DNA of 64,000 nt from assembly GCF_022024015.1 (NCBI RefSeq), contig NZ_CP091786.1, positions 1,612,001 to 1,676,000 of the forward strand, read 5' to 3'. Below the pieces are notes generated by a model. That model was given only the letters and a program-made list of their open reading frames with translations, had not been told where the DNA came from and made no database searches. The DNA is from Prevotella sp. E9-3 (GTDB taxonomy: Bacteria > Bacteroidota > Bacteroidia > Bacteroidales > Bacteroidaceae). Positions 17,282 through 26,708 of the stretch are shown here, piece by piece. Position 1 is the stretch's first letter, and each line of letters begins with the position of its first letter. The position numbers and the translations under genes are program-made.

Positions 17282-19677
17282 TGCATGTTAGGATTCTTAT
17301 GAAGATATTTTCTTCTTTCCCCATTTGAATAAACCACAATGTTCACTCCATTTTCTATGCCGCTACGTCTGACACCAGATGGAGAATAGACTCCCACAAC
17401 CCTATTGGTGTAGTCTTGCCATGTCCTGTTAGATCCAATATTAGTTGTTTCTTGCACTTTGTTAATCTCCACATTCGCGATATTGGATTCTGCAACATAA
17501 TCGCTGAAGTCAATAATCTCCTCACCAGACGATATGAAATATTCCTGGATAGAAAGGTCACTGTAGTAGATTGTCATTTTCCATGTGTTGCCTGAAAGGG
17601 ATTTGAAACACAAAGGATAATTAGAATAGTATGCGCCATCGAAATCTCCGGCTTTCAGTTCCACATCGTTGAGGAAAACCTGTTCTGACCCAATATTGAC
17701 TTTCAGACCGAACACATATCCTAAGTCAAAGAACCCAGCCATTTCCTGATATGTCTCCATAGGTCGCTTTTTCAAATATCCTTTAACATATTCCAGTCGA
17801 TATATATATTTATTATACAACGATGCAGGCCTACCCCAAGCTTCATGTGTGGGAATAATTTCGTCCTCAATTTCGTCTCCCATTGTTTTCAGCAACGGAA
17901 TGGTAATAGCTGGTTTAAGAAAATCGCCAAGATAAACGGAAAACTTTTCGATGAATAGTTTGCGGAATTCAGGAAACCCTATCATCACTATAGGAAACTG
18001 GTGGTGACGAGCTTTTCTAGGGGAACTGATAACTTTATCTCCTTCCTCGCCATTCAGAAAGAGATAGTCAAGAAAGTTGGTGATTCCTTTCCTATCGTAG
18101 ACGGCATCCATATCCTTTAGTATCCACTTCCATTTCCCTTCTTGCGATAGAGGCTTCCATAGAGAAACATTATTAGATGGCCAGTCCCAATTAGTGGCAA
18201 AGACTTCAGCTATTAGGTAGTTTACAAGGTTAAACACATCAATTTTATCTGCGATTTCACTATAAGTGATATCCTCCTTTTGATAAATTCTTTCAAGTCT
18301 AGTATTGGCCATCAGTCCCACGCAAATAATGCTATCATCATCAATGCCGTAGTTGGCCTCTACATAGTCTTCGTTACTTCTCTCCCTCAATCCGTATATT
18401 CCTTTGTAATCTCCATTGATATAGCATACACATGGGCTATAGGCCTGATAGTCTATACTATCAATATAAGAGCCTATGACACGTTGGATGAAAGCATCTT
18501 CAATTCGGAAATCCTCACATCTGTTGCCGCCATTGCGTAGCACAAAAGACTTTACTGCGGTAACATTAGGCTTCTCTGGCCAAAAAGTTGCATTGAAACG
18601 CTTGGTGCCGAAGCGCTTGTTCGCATACACTTTAAGAGATTTTTGTGCAAATTTTCTTGAGTAATTTCCCCCCACAGCAGTCTCGCCGATTTGATTGAAA
18701 ATTCGCATGCCATTGGCATCGAAGTACTCCACGTTGACAGGTCTGCGCCACGACTGTTGGTAGTTTGGCTTGCTACCGTCGGCAGAGTCCGGACTCAGGA
18801 TTCCATACTCCGAGTTGAAGAGATATGCACTGTCAAGCACTAACGAAACGATGGGATGGACACCATGTTCTCCAGGAAAAATATATGACTGTGTGAGTGT
18901 GGAGGAGAACAACGCTTCCTGTGAAATCAATTTGGCCCGGACAACGGTTGAAGTGTCGATATAGATAGAGAAACTCGTCCCACTTGCAGAATTAAGGCTT
19001 GGCTCCTCTCCGTTAAGAGTCATGTAAATTCGTGTGTCATCGGGAAAATCGCCCTCAGGCATCGTTATATTAATCGTTAAAGGACTGTTGCAAAGTTGAC
19101 CTTCAATGTCGAAAACAGGTTGTGGCATCAGTAGGTCAGAGCCTCCTCCACCATTGGTTGTTCCTGGGGTAGGAATGAGTTCGTATTGCCATGTATCGCC
19201 ACCATCAACAGTGCGTCCGTACGCAATGTCAATGGCCTTCATCTTCTTGTGGGTGAGTTTGTCTATCAGCGTTCCTTTCTTGTCAAACAGACACACCATT
19301 CCTTTCCCGGAGTCAATACGGAAATTAGTGTGCAGCCCGTTGCCGACCTTGTCGCAATAGATGACGACATGTCCGTTTGGTGCTATGATGGAGTCAACAG
19401 TAATGGTGTAAGATTCTGCCACATCTTCAGAAAGGCCAATACGCATTTTCTTTATATTAATCTCATTGTCCGTTGGATTGTACAACTCAACCCACGAGTC
19501 GGGGAAATCATAATCGACAAATAATGAGTTCACATTTGATTGCATGATTTCATTAATCACCAGGCTATTCCCTTGTGAATAACCATTTTTCACTCCTATA
19601 TTAAGAGTGAGTAATACTAAGAAAAGGAAATGTTTTTGCATGTTCAATGCTTTTTTGTAAATATCGGTCTTTCTCAT
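17278..19677 (-). CDS. Secreted CotH-kinase family protein with lamin-tail domain
   Basis: The 799-residue protein has a signal peptide (FLFLVLLTLNIGVKNGYSQG) and a lamin-tail-like beta domain (about residues 35-160, LVINEIMQSN...DSWVELYNP). A chitobiase/CBM-like module follows, then a CotH domain (about 330-640) with VKSFVLRNGGN, YGLRERSNEDYVEANYG and the active-site-like WKWILKDMDAVYDRK. CotH proteins are atypical secreted kinases that can phosphorylate extracytoplasmic proteins. Here it would act in the periplasm or on the cell surface and could modify the polymer machinery (inference). The ATG at 19677 overlaps the previous stop (ATGA); an internal ATG at 19641 would also leave a complete signal peptide. 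Confidence 0.82.
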   Translation of the reverse strand: MRKTDIYKKALNMQKHFLFLVLLTLNIGVKNGYSQGNSLVINEIMQSNVNSLFVDYDFPDSWVELYNPTDNEINIKKMRIGLSEDVAESYTITVDSIIAPNGHVVIYCDKVGNGLHTNFRIDSGKGMVCLFDKKGTLIDKLTHKKMKAIDIAYGRTVDGGDTWQYELIPTPGTTNGGGGSDLLMPQPVFDIEGQLCNSPLTINITMPEGDFPDDTRIYMTLNGEEPSLNSASGTSFSIYIDTSTVVRAKLISQEALFSSTLTQSYIFPGEHGVHPIVSLVLDSAYLFNSEYGILSPDSADGSKPNYQQSWRRPVNVEYFDANGMRIFNQIGETAVGGNYSRKFAQKSLKVYANKRFGTKRFNATFWPEKPNVTAVKSFVLRNGGNRCEDFRIEDAFIQRVIGSYIDSIDYQAYSPCVCYINGDYKGIYGLRERSNEDYVEANYGIDDDSIICVGLMANTRLERIYQKEDITYSEIADKIDVFNLVNYLIAEVFATNWDWPSNNVSLWKPLSQEGKWKWILKDMDAVYDRKGITNFLDYLFLNGEEGDKVISSPRKARHHQFPIVMIGFPEFRKLFIEKFSVYLGDFLKPAITIPLLKTMGDEIEDEIIPTHEAWGRPASLYNKYIYRLEYVKGYLKKRPMETYQEMAGFFDLGYVFGLKVNIGSEQVFLNDVELKAGDFDGAYYSNYPLCFKSLSGNTWKMTIYYSDLSIQEYFISSGEEIIDFSDYVAESNIANVEINKVQETTNIGSNRTWQDYTNRVVGVYSPSGVRRSGIENGVNIVVYSNGERRKYLHKNPNMQ

Positions 19678-20705
19678 ATTAATTCTATCTTCTTCAAAAA
19701 CTCTTTTGTGATGATATTACGCACATCATATTTCTTCGCTTCCATCTGACACAGCTCTTTCATTCTGCGGATGTCATATTTTCCTTCAATACATTCTTTC
19801 ATCCTACATGCCAGTGCATCTGCATCATGTACAGGAATGAACAACCCCGTTTCGCCTTCCTTCACGAACTGGCTGTTATGAGCCCAGTCGGTGATTATCA
19901 TAGGCAATCCTGCCACAAAGGCATCTATAAAGATACCGGCAAAGCCTTCTCCCCTCCAGCATGTCGGGAATAGCAGCATATCGTATGTGGCCAACCTGTC
20001 ATATCCTTCTGTTTGCCGCATATCAAGAAATCCTTGATAGTTCACATTTGTCAATCCAGAGATTCCCTCCTCAAAAGTTGTTTTGTAGTCATCCGCCACT
20101 TTTCCATAAAAGTCAACAACAAACCGGTCCTCTATTCCCCAGTCATTCAAGAGCTTTGCAGCTGCCATAATCTCATTGCATCCTTTTTCTGCCATAATGC
20201 GTGAAAGGAATACAAAGCGCAAGACATTTTGGGGAACACTTACTTTTGGAAGATAATCGATGCGTTTGAAATTAGGGACTTGCATGACACCTTTCACACC
20301 ACATTCCTCCAACTGTCGAAGCATCAAAGGACTCTCTACAAGAGTATGCTTGGCATAACCGATAACATCAGCATCGAACACACCATTCTTCACTTTATCG
20401 CCCAAAGTTCCACCTATAACCCAATGAACAACATTACGCCTGAGGTTCAATTTCTTGAACCATTTCAACATGCTATATATATTCGAGGCTGAAGTGGAAA
20501 GAACAATAGTGGCTTGGGGCTTAGTGACCACAGACCATAATGCCTGCAAATAGACCCACGGGTGTTTACGCTTTTTATAAAAGTCCAAGACCGTTACCTT
20601 GCAGTTCTTTTTCAGTTCTGCAATAATATATTGGTTTTTTGCTGCTTCTCCGTCAACAGGAGCTCGCCCTTGGTTGACCCAGCCTACGAATATAATGTCT
20701 TTCAT
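19674..20705 (-). CDS. GT4-family glycosyltransferase
   Basis: The 343-residue protein has the GT-B fold. The N-terminal half carries GWVNQGRAPVDGEAAKNQYI. The C-terminal donor half has FVFLSRIMAEKGCNEIMAAA and the EX7E-like stretch RGEGFAGIFIDAFVAGLPMIITD. GT4 enzymes are retaining transferases that take nucleotide-activated sugars and extend lipid-linked repeat units on the cytoplasmic side of the inner membrane. The donor sugar cannot be told from sequence. It sits 12 bases after the acetyltransferase gene and overlaps CotH by 4 bases. Confidence 0.88.
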   Translation of the reverse strand: MKDIIFVGWVNQGRAPVDGEAAKNQYIIAELKKNCKVTVLDFYKKRKHPWVYLQALWSVVTKPQATIVLSTSASNIYSMLKWFKKLNLRRNVVHWVIGGTLGDKVKNGVFDADVIGYAKHTLVESPLMLRQLEECGVKGVMQVPNFKRIDYLPKVSVPQNVLRFVFLSRIMAEKGCNEIMAAAKLLNDWGIEDRFVVDFYGKVADDYKTTFEEGISGLTNVNYQGFLDMRQTEGYDRLATYDMLLFPTCWRGEGFAGIFIDAFVAGLPMIITDWAHNSQFVKEGETGLFIPVHDADALACRMKECIEGKYDIRRMKELCQMEAKKYDVRNIITKEFLKKIELI

Positions 20706-20717
20706 ACAATCAGTTTT

Positions 20718-21332
20718 TTATTCAGAAACAGGCCACGGATTTTTGATATAGCGAGCAGGATTTTCATAATTCAACACTTTTGCTGGGACCCCAGCTGCTG
20801 TTGCATTTTCTGGGATGTCTCTAGTGACGACAGCTCCGGCTCCTATGGTTACATTACTACCAATCTTCACATCATCGACAAGACATACATGGGGACCGAT
20901 ATAGACATTATCACCAATGATAGCAGGTGTCTTGTGGTTAGTCCCGATATTGTCAAATTGCGATATGTTTACATTGTTTCCTATAACTGTACCACTATTG
21001 ATTCCTAAACATATCTTGTGCCCTATAAAAAAACCGTATCCGATTTTCGTTGTAGTAAACATTAGTACTTTTGCTTTTCTTTTCGAATAAAAGAAAATAA
21101 TCTTAAAGAGAGGTGTCAACCATCCTTTATATTGACACAGTCGGAACCAAAATTGCAACGAGGACTCTGTATGTATTAAACTATGCCAAATGACAGAAAG
21201 CGTTGATTCCTTTTTTCCGGAAATTCTATACCTGTCACTTTTGATAAGCGTCATGCAATCCTTATAACATTCTGCTATAGGAATGCGTATTTGCTTTCCG
21301 TTCAATTCATAAACTTCTGTTTTCATATTCAA
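20718..21332 (-). CDS. Left-handed beta-helix (hexapeptide) acetyltransferase, CysE-like
   Basis: The 204-residue protein has a helical N-terminus and, from about residue 100, repeated hexapeptides (IGYGFFIGHKICLGINSGTVIG, IIGDNVYIGPHVCLVDDVKIGSNVTIGAGAVV) ending in the family-typical AAGVPAKVLNYENP. The conserved His is present in IGTNHKTP. It resembles serine acetyltransferases by sequence. Between two glycosyltransferase genes of a polysaccharide operon, O-acetylation of a sugar is the more likely job. Confidence 0.85.
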   Translation of the reverse strand: MNMKTEVYELNGKQIRIPIAECYKDCMTLIKSDRYRISGKKESTLSVIWHSLIHTESSLQFWFRLCQYKGWLTPLFKIIFFYSKRKAKVLMFTTTKIGYGFFIGHKICLGINSGTVIGNNVNISQFDNIGTNHKTPAIIGDNVYIGPHVCLVDDVKIGSNVTIGAGAVVTRDIPENATAAGVPAKVLNYENPARYIKNPWPVSE

Positions 21333-21350
21333 TTATGTTACATTATGTTT

Positions 21351-22412
21351 TCAACGTGAACCATTATTTTGACTATTCAACAGTTCCTTGTATTGACAGA
21401 TGTATTGTTGGGCAGTTTGGGTCACATCAAAATGAGTTTTTGAAAAATTAAAAGCCTCATCGACAATTGACTTGTCGATGGGATTGATGATAAACTGATA
21501 CAATTTGTCTGCCAAATCCATGCTATCACCATGCTTGAAGATAACACCAAGCCTGCCACCCGCAATGACCTCAAGAGGTCCCTCCAAGTCGCTCGTAACT
21601 ACAGGCAATTTTGCGGCACATGCCTCTGCCAAGGTTAGTCCAAAACCTTCACTAATACTGGGCATTACAAAAATGTCATAGTCTTTCAAATGGGAATAGA
21701 CCCATTCTCGCGATTTAAATCCGACAAACTTAATATGTTCTGTCAGATGATACTGAGCAACCATCTTTTCCAATTCAGCTCTATCATCGCCGTCTCCAAT
21801 GAGGTCGCACGTAATGTTTGTAAGATGTCGCGAGTTTACCAAATCGTTCAAAGCGTCTATGACTAATCTCTGCCCCTTTTCAGGATGCAAGCGTCCGACA
21901 CAGACTATTTTATAAGTATTTATTTTCGCAATTACCGAAGTATCTTTTATCTCGATATCGTTAGTATGAATACCATTATAAATCACTCTTCCGTTAGGAA
22001 AACCTTGGCTTGCCGCGTAGTCTTTAACAGCTTCTGATATGCAAAATAATCGTTGGTAGCGGCTGAAATATTTGGAAGGACAATACGTGTTATGTATGGT
22101 GAGGACTTTTCGCCAAGGAAACCATAAAGTACCGATTAAGTTGCCTTGATGGCAATGTATCAAATCTGGGGAAAAGCTCAACAAGAATATATTTAGTTTT
22201 GCCAGTGATATTATGTTCTTACTGCCAGGTTTTCGTCTGACGAGTATAACCTTCACTTTTGGATCTAATGTTTGCAACAGCTCCTTATTGTAATAATCAT
22301 TTATGATATATAGCCTCACATCACAGGATTTCAGCTGCTCGTTGATAATGTCCACAAGCATAGTTTCTACTCCTCCATAATCGAATGACCACGTCAAATG
22401 TGCTATTCTCAT
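21351..22412 (-). CDS. GT4-family glycosyltransferase
   Basis: The 353-residue GT-B protein starts MRIAHLTWSFDYGGVETML, the glycine-rich acceptor loop typical of GT4. It carries VCVGRLHPEKGQRLVIDAL and the EX7E motif SEGFGLTLAEACAAKLPVV, which binds the nucleotide-sugar donor. It is a second chain-building enzyme of the locus, distinct from the GT4 at 19674-20705. The 48-base gap to the upstream pyruvyl transferase gene is filled by degenerate heptanucleotide repeats. Confidence 0.9.
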   Translation of the reverse strand: MRIAHLTWSFDYGGVETMLVDIINEQLKSCDVRLYIINDYYNKELLQTLDPKVKVILVRRKPGSKNIISLAKLNIFLLSFSPDLIHCHQGNLIGTLWFPWRKVLTIHNTYCPSKYFSRYQRLFCISEAVKDYAASQGFPNGRVIYNGIHTNDIEIKDTSVIAKINTYKIVCVGRLHPEKGQRLVIDALNDLVNSRHLTNITCDLIGDGDDRAELEKMVAQYHLTEHIKFVGFKSREWVYSHLKDYDIFVMPSISEGFGLTLAEACAAKLPVVTSDLEGPLEVIAGGRLGVIFKHGDSMDLADKLYQFIINPIDKSIVDEAFNFSKTHFDVTQTAQQYICQYKELLNSQNNGSR

Positions 22413-22423
22413 ATAATATCAAA

Positions 22424-22465
22424 CTTCATGTTTCAAGTTTCAGGCTTCAAGTCTTAAATTTCAAA
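22424..22465 (-). repeat. Six degenerate tandem heptanucleotides between two capsule genes
   Basis: The plus strand reads as exact 7-base steps: CTTCATG, TTTCAAG, TTTCAGG, CTTCAAG, TCTTAAA, TTTCAAA. The array spans the whole gap and reaches the stop codon of the pyruvyl transferase gene. Two other heptamer arrays occur at 27970-28004 and 45695-45722. Confidence 0.7.
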
Positions 22466-23522
22466 TTCTGCAGGAACAGGCCTCCTTTAGAAAGTCAAGA
22501 GATTCTTCTCGCATCTTTTTGATTATCTCGTCTATGACTGCATAGTCGATGTCTTTGTTAATAACATATTCCATCGTTTTGTACAAAGCACTTGTATCCT
22601 TACAGAAATGGTCCGACAATCCCAATTGCGCTAACAGACTCTCTTGACGTGCGGCGCGTCCTGCTTTTGCAGGAATAATAACGAACTTTTTGTGGAAAAG
22701 TATGCAAAAAACCACACAATGGAAGGAGAATGTAACAACAATTTTTGCATATCTGATGGAGTTGAGCCATCCGGCAACAGAGAGATAAGCCCGCTGCTTG
22801 AATCCAGATATAGGACGGTTTGAACGTAAGGATATTGCCTGCAAATGGTTGTTATTAGCGAACTCTGCAATGATTCTCTGCTCGTCTTTATTTCGAATGA
22901 ATGTGAAATACACCAGTTCGTTGGTCTCATGCAGGGGGCTATATTTTCCGCATATATCGTCGTATGATGATAGCAGCAACGTGGGGTCAGCTACTAGTCG
23001 CGCGTCAATACCAAATGTATTTTTGCATATAGCCACTCCAGACTGTTCCCTCACACTCACAGTATTGAACTTGTGAAGCAATGCCTTCACTTCTTCTGTC
23101 AGAGCTGGCGATAGCCAACTGTCTGTTCCGAAACTAGCAGCATACGAAATACGGCATACATCGTCGGGCAGGAAAGTGAAGAAATATACAAGTGAATCCA
23201 AGCGTTTCGTGATATCTGGATTCCACACTTGATCAGAGCCTACAATGTACAAATCGCTTCTATGCTGAGCATTCTTCAATTCAGTAGTGGTCTTATATTC
23301 TCTTGTAAAGTAATTCAGGTGTTTTTTCCTGAACAAGAAGAAGAGAAAATCTTGTGGTATCTGTAGTAGGGTGGTGTACCAGCTGAAATATATTTTGGGA
23401 AGTTGAATATCTATAATGTCAATTTGGTGCCCCATGCTTTGTAAAGTTTTACACAAAGCATAGCACTGAAGGTTTGCACCGAAGTTTGACTCTTTGGAGA
23501 AGGTTAAAATCGAAATCTTCAT
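22461..23522 (-). CDS. Polysaccharide pyruvyl transferase family protein
   Basis: The 353-residue protein begins MKISILTFSKESNFGANLQC and includes SDLYIVGSDQVWNPDI, the SYAASFG stretch and VTFSFHCVVFCILFHKKFVII. The last resembles the conserved S(R)xHxxIxAxxxxxP region of PS_pyruv_trans enzymes. These transfer pyruvate from PEP to a sugar, forming an acidic ketal on the polysaccharide repeat unit. Such a substituent gives negative charge and is often immunodominant in Bacteroidales capsules. It lies directly after the polymerase gene (2-base gap). Confidence 0.87.
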   Translation of the reverse strand: MKISILTFSKESNFGANLQCYALCKTLQSMGHQIDIIDIQLPKIYFSWYTTLLQIPQDFLFFLFRKKHLNYFTREYKTTTELKNAQHRSDLYIVGSDQVWNPDITKRLDSLVYFFTFLPDDVCRISYAASFGTDSWLSPALTEEVKALLHKFNTVSVREQSGVAICKNTFGIDARLVADPTLLLSSYDDICGKYSPLHETNELVYFTFIRNKDEQRIIAEFANNNHLQAISLRSNRPISGFKQRAYLSVAGWLNSIRYAKIVVTFSFHCVVFCILFHKKFVIIPAKAGRAARQESLLAQLGLSDHFCKDTSALYKTMEYVINKDIDYAVIDEIIKKMREESLDFLKEACSCRI

Positions 23523-23524
23523 AC

Positions 23525-24871
23525 TTATGAATATTTTTTATAATTCACATTAAAATATCGTAAATACTCTATCAGCAGATAGATAAAGAACATCTGCATA
23601 TTCCCATAAAGGTGGTCGTTCTTGAATGAAATTAATATCAGTAACAGATAAAACAGAAAGGCTGACATGGTAACGTCAGATATTTCCCTCCTTTTATATA
23701 GGAATTTTGTGATAGTCCACGATAGGAAGATGAATAAAGCTATGCCAAAGAATCCAAAGTTCATCAAAGGATTTACCCATGCAAGGTCGCCTGAGGAAAT
23801 CTGACCAATGAGTTCAGTGCGGTGGTTAATTGTACCTAATTTAAAATTGAACTGTTGTCGCGTTTTTGGTGAGTCTTCGTGACGAGTGCCTATTCCAAAT
23901 ACTGCATAACGAGGATGCTTGATCATATAATCAAGCCGTTCTGTAAATAAGAGTACACGGAAAGAAAATGTGCCATTCTCATTTTCAAATTCGTTATAGA
24001 CGGCACTTTCGTAGTCCAAATTTATAACAGTTTTGATGTCATCTGTGGTGGAACGATTACTTGCTTCATTCTCAAAACGGTTCATAATGGCTTCACCCGC
24101 AAATAGGGAGAACACTAATCCAATTATACCATATTGAACGATTTTTCCGCCTTTCTTGGTAATAAGCAAATGCAAAACAACACAAAAGACGTATGCTATC
24201 ATCACTGCCCGATGCTGGGTTAGGAGTATGGCAATCAAGAATAATAGGACAAGGACCACACTTTTCCATCTGCTAAAGTCTAACCTAATGGTGGCCAAAA
24301 GCATAAAGAAATAAGCAAGATAGGGAATGTTACGATAGCGTGCAACCCCAATATCATTAGCTCCTTGACCTACATTTGCATGTTGTAGGATTTTCATACC
24401 AAGAAGTGGTTGTAAGTCAAAAAGCACTGTTGATATGATGGTGATGACTGCTATCTGTTTAAATAGATGGCTTATTTCCTGCTTTTTCAGTTCCTGAACA
24501 ATCCAGAAGGAAAAAAGTGGTATGTAGGTGCGATAGTTTGCAAGAGCAAATGTGAAGAGCTCTTCTTTCAGAACTATGGTGCGAACAAACTCTAATGTTA
24601 TATATAGGCCAATGAGAGTAACAACTTTATATATCTTAATCTGCGGTTTGAAGAATATATAGTTACCTTTTAAAGCATTCATCAGGGCGACTGCCATTAA
24701 ATATACAACGGCAAAGTCTGGGTATTTCACTGGACACCATTTCTGATTCAGAAAGTGGAAACCACCAGTAAGGAAAAAGAAAAACACAAATGCCCCTCGC
24801 CCCTTACGGCCTTTTATATACTGAATCAGGCCATACAGTAATATGATTGCACAGATTACGAGAAATATCAT
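23525..24871 (-). CDS. Wzy-like O-antigen/capsule polymerase (integral membrane)
   Basis: The 448-residue product is strongly hydrophobic with about ten to eleven predicted membrane spans and a large loop near residues 270-350 (FENENGTFSFRVLLFTERLDYMIKHPRYAVFGIG). The TQHRAVMIAYVFCVVLHLL stretch resembles the SRTA region of the O-antigen ligase/polymerase superfamily. As the only such gene in the locus it is the likely polymerase that joins flipped lipid-linked repeat units in the periplasm. Confidence 0.8.
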   Translation of the reverse strand: MIFLVICAIILLYGLIQYIKGRKGRGAFVFFFFLTGGFHFLNQKWCPVKYPDFAVVYLMAVALMNALKGNYIFFKPQIKIYKVVTLIGLYITLEFVRTIVLKEELFTFALANYRTYIPLFSFWIVQELKKQEISHLFKQIAVITIISTVLFDLQPLLGMKILQHANVGQGANDIGVARYRNIPYLAYFFMLLATIRLDFSRWKSVVLVLLFLIAILLTQHRAVMIAYVFCVVLHLLITKKGGKIVQYGIIGLVFSLFAGEAIMNRFENEASNRSTTDDIKTVINLDYESAVYNEFENENGTFSFRVLLFTERLDYMIKHPRYAVFGIGTRHEDSPKTRQQFNFKLGTINHRTELIGQISSGDLAWVNPLMNFGFFGIALFIFLSWTITKFLYKRREISDVTMSAFLFYLLLILISFKNDHLYGNMQMFFIYLLIEYLRYFNVNYKKYS

Positions 24872-24879
24872 ATCTAAAT

Positions 24880-25833
24880 CTAAATTATTTGATGAATAAT
24901 CTGGTATTCTACTCTTTGGCTACCTGTAATCATAAACTTCTCTGGCGCATTACCTATACTGATAAAAACAGCAGGTATTTCGCTCTCTGAATAACCAACG
25001 ATACTTCTAAGCTGTTTCTGTTTCTTTATGGATAGGTGAGCATTCAAAGTGCAAGCGCAAATCCCATAATAGTGGATGGCATAAAGCAGATTCATCGTGA
25101 ATATACCGGCATCAAGAAATGCTGATGTTCTGTTTTCGCATTGCCAATGGCCCATATCTGCCGTAATCAATAGGATTTTATCTGCTTGATGTCCCCAACC
25201 AGTATGCCCCCTTTGCAACTTCAGAACTTCAGTCTTTTTTTCATCTGTTGCAATGACATACACTTTGATCTCCTGCCTGTTGCATGCAGATGGAGCAGTT
25301 TGGGCAAGATGGATAGCATTGATAATAGTCTCGTCAGGAACTTTTTCATCAGAATACCAACGCACAGAATGGCGTGAAAGGGCAAAGTCCTTGAAATTAT
25401 CAGTGGGAGCAAAAAATTCGGATTTTGTAGTTTCATAACATAACTTAGTATCATACAACTTGCTCTTCAGCACTTCTTGTATCCCTTTGACAATATCATC
25501 AGGCAATTCAAAGCGATTATCAATATGCAAGTTGTAATACTGTTGCAGAATATCAATTGAGCACTGTATTTCGATATGATTAGGTGTGTAATCCTTGATG
25601 TATTTCCTACATCTGTCGATAATACCTCTCACTTTAGGGTATCCAAAACCTAATTTGCGCTTTGGCATAGTGAGTCCCTTTTCCAAAGTGTGATTAGCCA
25701 CCATCAATTCGGCCAAGTTTTCTTTTTGTCCTCGTTTTATAGTACTGCTATACCAAAGATCATGCCACATCTTTAGGAGTGTCACACCCAAAAACGGGAG
25801 AAAATGTTTGGCAGCTCTAATTATTTCAATCAT
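24880..25833 (-). CDS. Nitroreductase-family flavoprotein with N-terminal extension
   Basis: Of 317 residues, the C-terminal part (from about 150) is a nitroreductase domain: FALSRHSVRWYSDEKVPDE with the FMN-binding SRHSVR, AQTAPSACNRQEIKVYVI, and AVFISIGNAPEKF near the end. The first ~140 residues are an uncommon helical extension (LMVANHTLEKGLTMPKRKLGFG). Nitroreductase-like proteins recur in Bacteroidales and Clostridia polysaccharide loci, often near pyruvyl transferases, but their role there is not established; redox modification of a sugar or amino-acid substituent is a guess. Confidence 0.85.
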   Translation of the reverse strand: MIEIIRAAKHFLPFLGVTLLKMWHDLWYSSTIKRGQKENLAELMVANHTLEKGLTMPKRKLGFGYPKVRGIIDRCRKYIKDYTPNHIEIQCSIDILQQYYNLHIDNRFELPDDIVKGIQEVLKSKLYDTKLCYETTKSEFFAPTDNFKDFALSRHSVRWYSDEKVPDETIINAIHLAQTAPSACNRQEIKVYVIATDEKKTEVLKLQRGHTGWGHQADKILLITADMGHWQCENRTSAFLDAGIFTMNLLYAIHYYGICACTLNAHLSIKKQKQLRSIVGYSESEIPAVFISIGNAPEKFMITGSQRVEYQIIHQII

Positions 25834-25880
25834 GCCTTGTCGTATTTATGTGTAGATGCCGTTCAATTCAAATTGAGCGG

Positions 25881-26678
25881 TTATTTGTAATAAGCTGTTA
25901 TACGATGTTTTCCAACTCTTTTTTCAATAGGAGGCAACTGCATATAGTCGCCATAGCATATCCGGAGCCATTTGTCATACTGACGTATTGCCTTAAAAGT
26001 GCGTCCTTCAAATTCCACATCAACGTACTCCTCAAAAAGATCTGAGGGGTAAGTATCGAATGGGTTATCACGTGACATTGTTATGCCGACAAGCCCTGTT
26101 GGTGATCCATTGTATTTCTGCGATAACATGGAAATCTTTTTCTGTATGAATGTTCTTGGAACTGGCAACAACTTATGTAATAATATCTTAACTTTTCCCA
26201 GAAACCTCTTTCTTGTGCGCAACAAACCTTTCATGTCAGAGTTTTTTGTAAAGTTAAGAAATATTAGGAATCGTGTCCACTTTTGCCATCTTAATCTTTC
26301 CCTCACGTTGGTTGGGAAATTGTCAACGACAAACACATCTATAAATAGTCCGTATGACCGCATAATCCCATTGCTGGAAAAAATGGTGTTGGAGTTATAC
26401 ACTTTACCCATTGGGTTAAGATGATGCTTGTTGACGGTTATATCAGAAAACGGATAACGTTCAGAATGGTATAAGGCCTTGAAACGTTCATAATCAGCCC
26501 TTGGCATGATGACATCAATGTCGTCATCCCAAGGAATGAACCCCTTATGCCTAATAGCCCCAAGCAACGTGCCGTATGCCAGACTATAACGGATATTGTT
26601 TTTCTCGCAGAAGTCTGCGAAATGGACGAGTATCTCAAAAGGGATTCTTTTATATGCTTCTTCTTCTATTTCTTTCAT
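25881..26678 (-). CDS. LicD-family phosphotransferase
   Basis: The 265-residue protein has the LicD/fukutin signature YSLAYGTLLGAIRHKGFIPWDDDIDV, with the DDDID metal site, then MPRADYERF. LicD enzymes move phosphocholine, phosphoethanolamine or related alcohol phosphates from a CDP carrier to a sugar. The cytidylyltransferase gene 30 bases upstream (26709-27116) fits as supplier of the CDP-linked donor. Together they would add a phosphodiester substituent to the polysaccharide. Confidence 0.92.
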   Translation of the reverse strand: MKEIEEEAYKRIPFEILVHFADFCEKNNIRYSLAYGTLLGAIRHKGFIPWDDDIDVIMPRADYERFKALYHSERYPFSDITVNKHHLNPMGKVYNSNTIFSSNGIMRSYGLFIDVFVVDNFPTNVRERLRWQKWTRFLIFLNFTKNSDMKGLLRTRKRFLGKVKILLHKLLPVPRTFIQKKISMLSQKYNGSPTGLVGITMSRDNPFDTYPSDLFEEYVDVEFEGRTFKAIRQYDKWLRICYGDYMQLPPIEKRVGKHRITAYYK

Positions 26679-26708
26679 TTCTCAATGGTTTAATTGTAAT
26701 TCTTTTTT

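Noticed and set aside
22424-22465. Terminator between GT4 and pyruvyl transferase genes
   Set aside because: The gap is a 7-base repeat with no stem and no T-tract.
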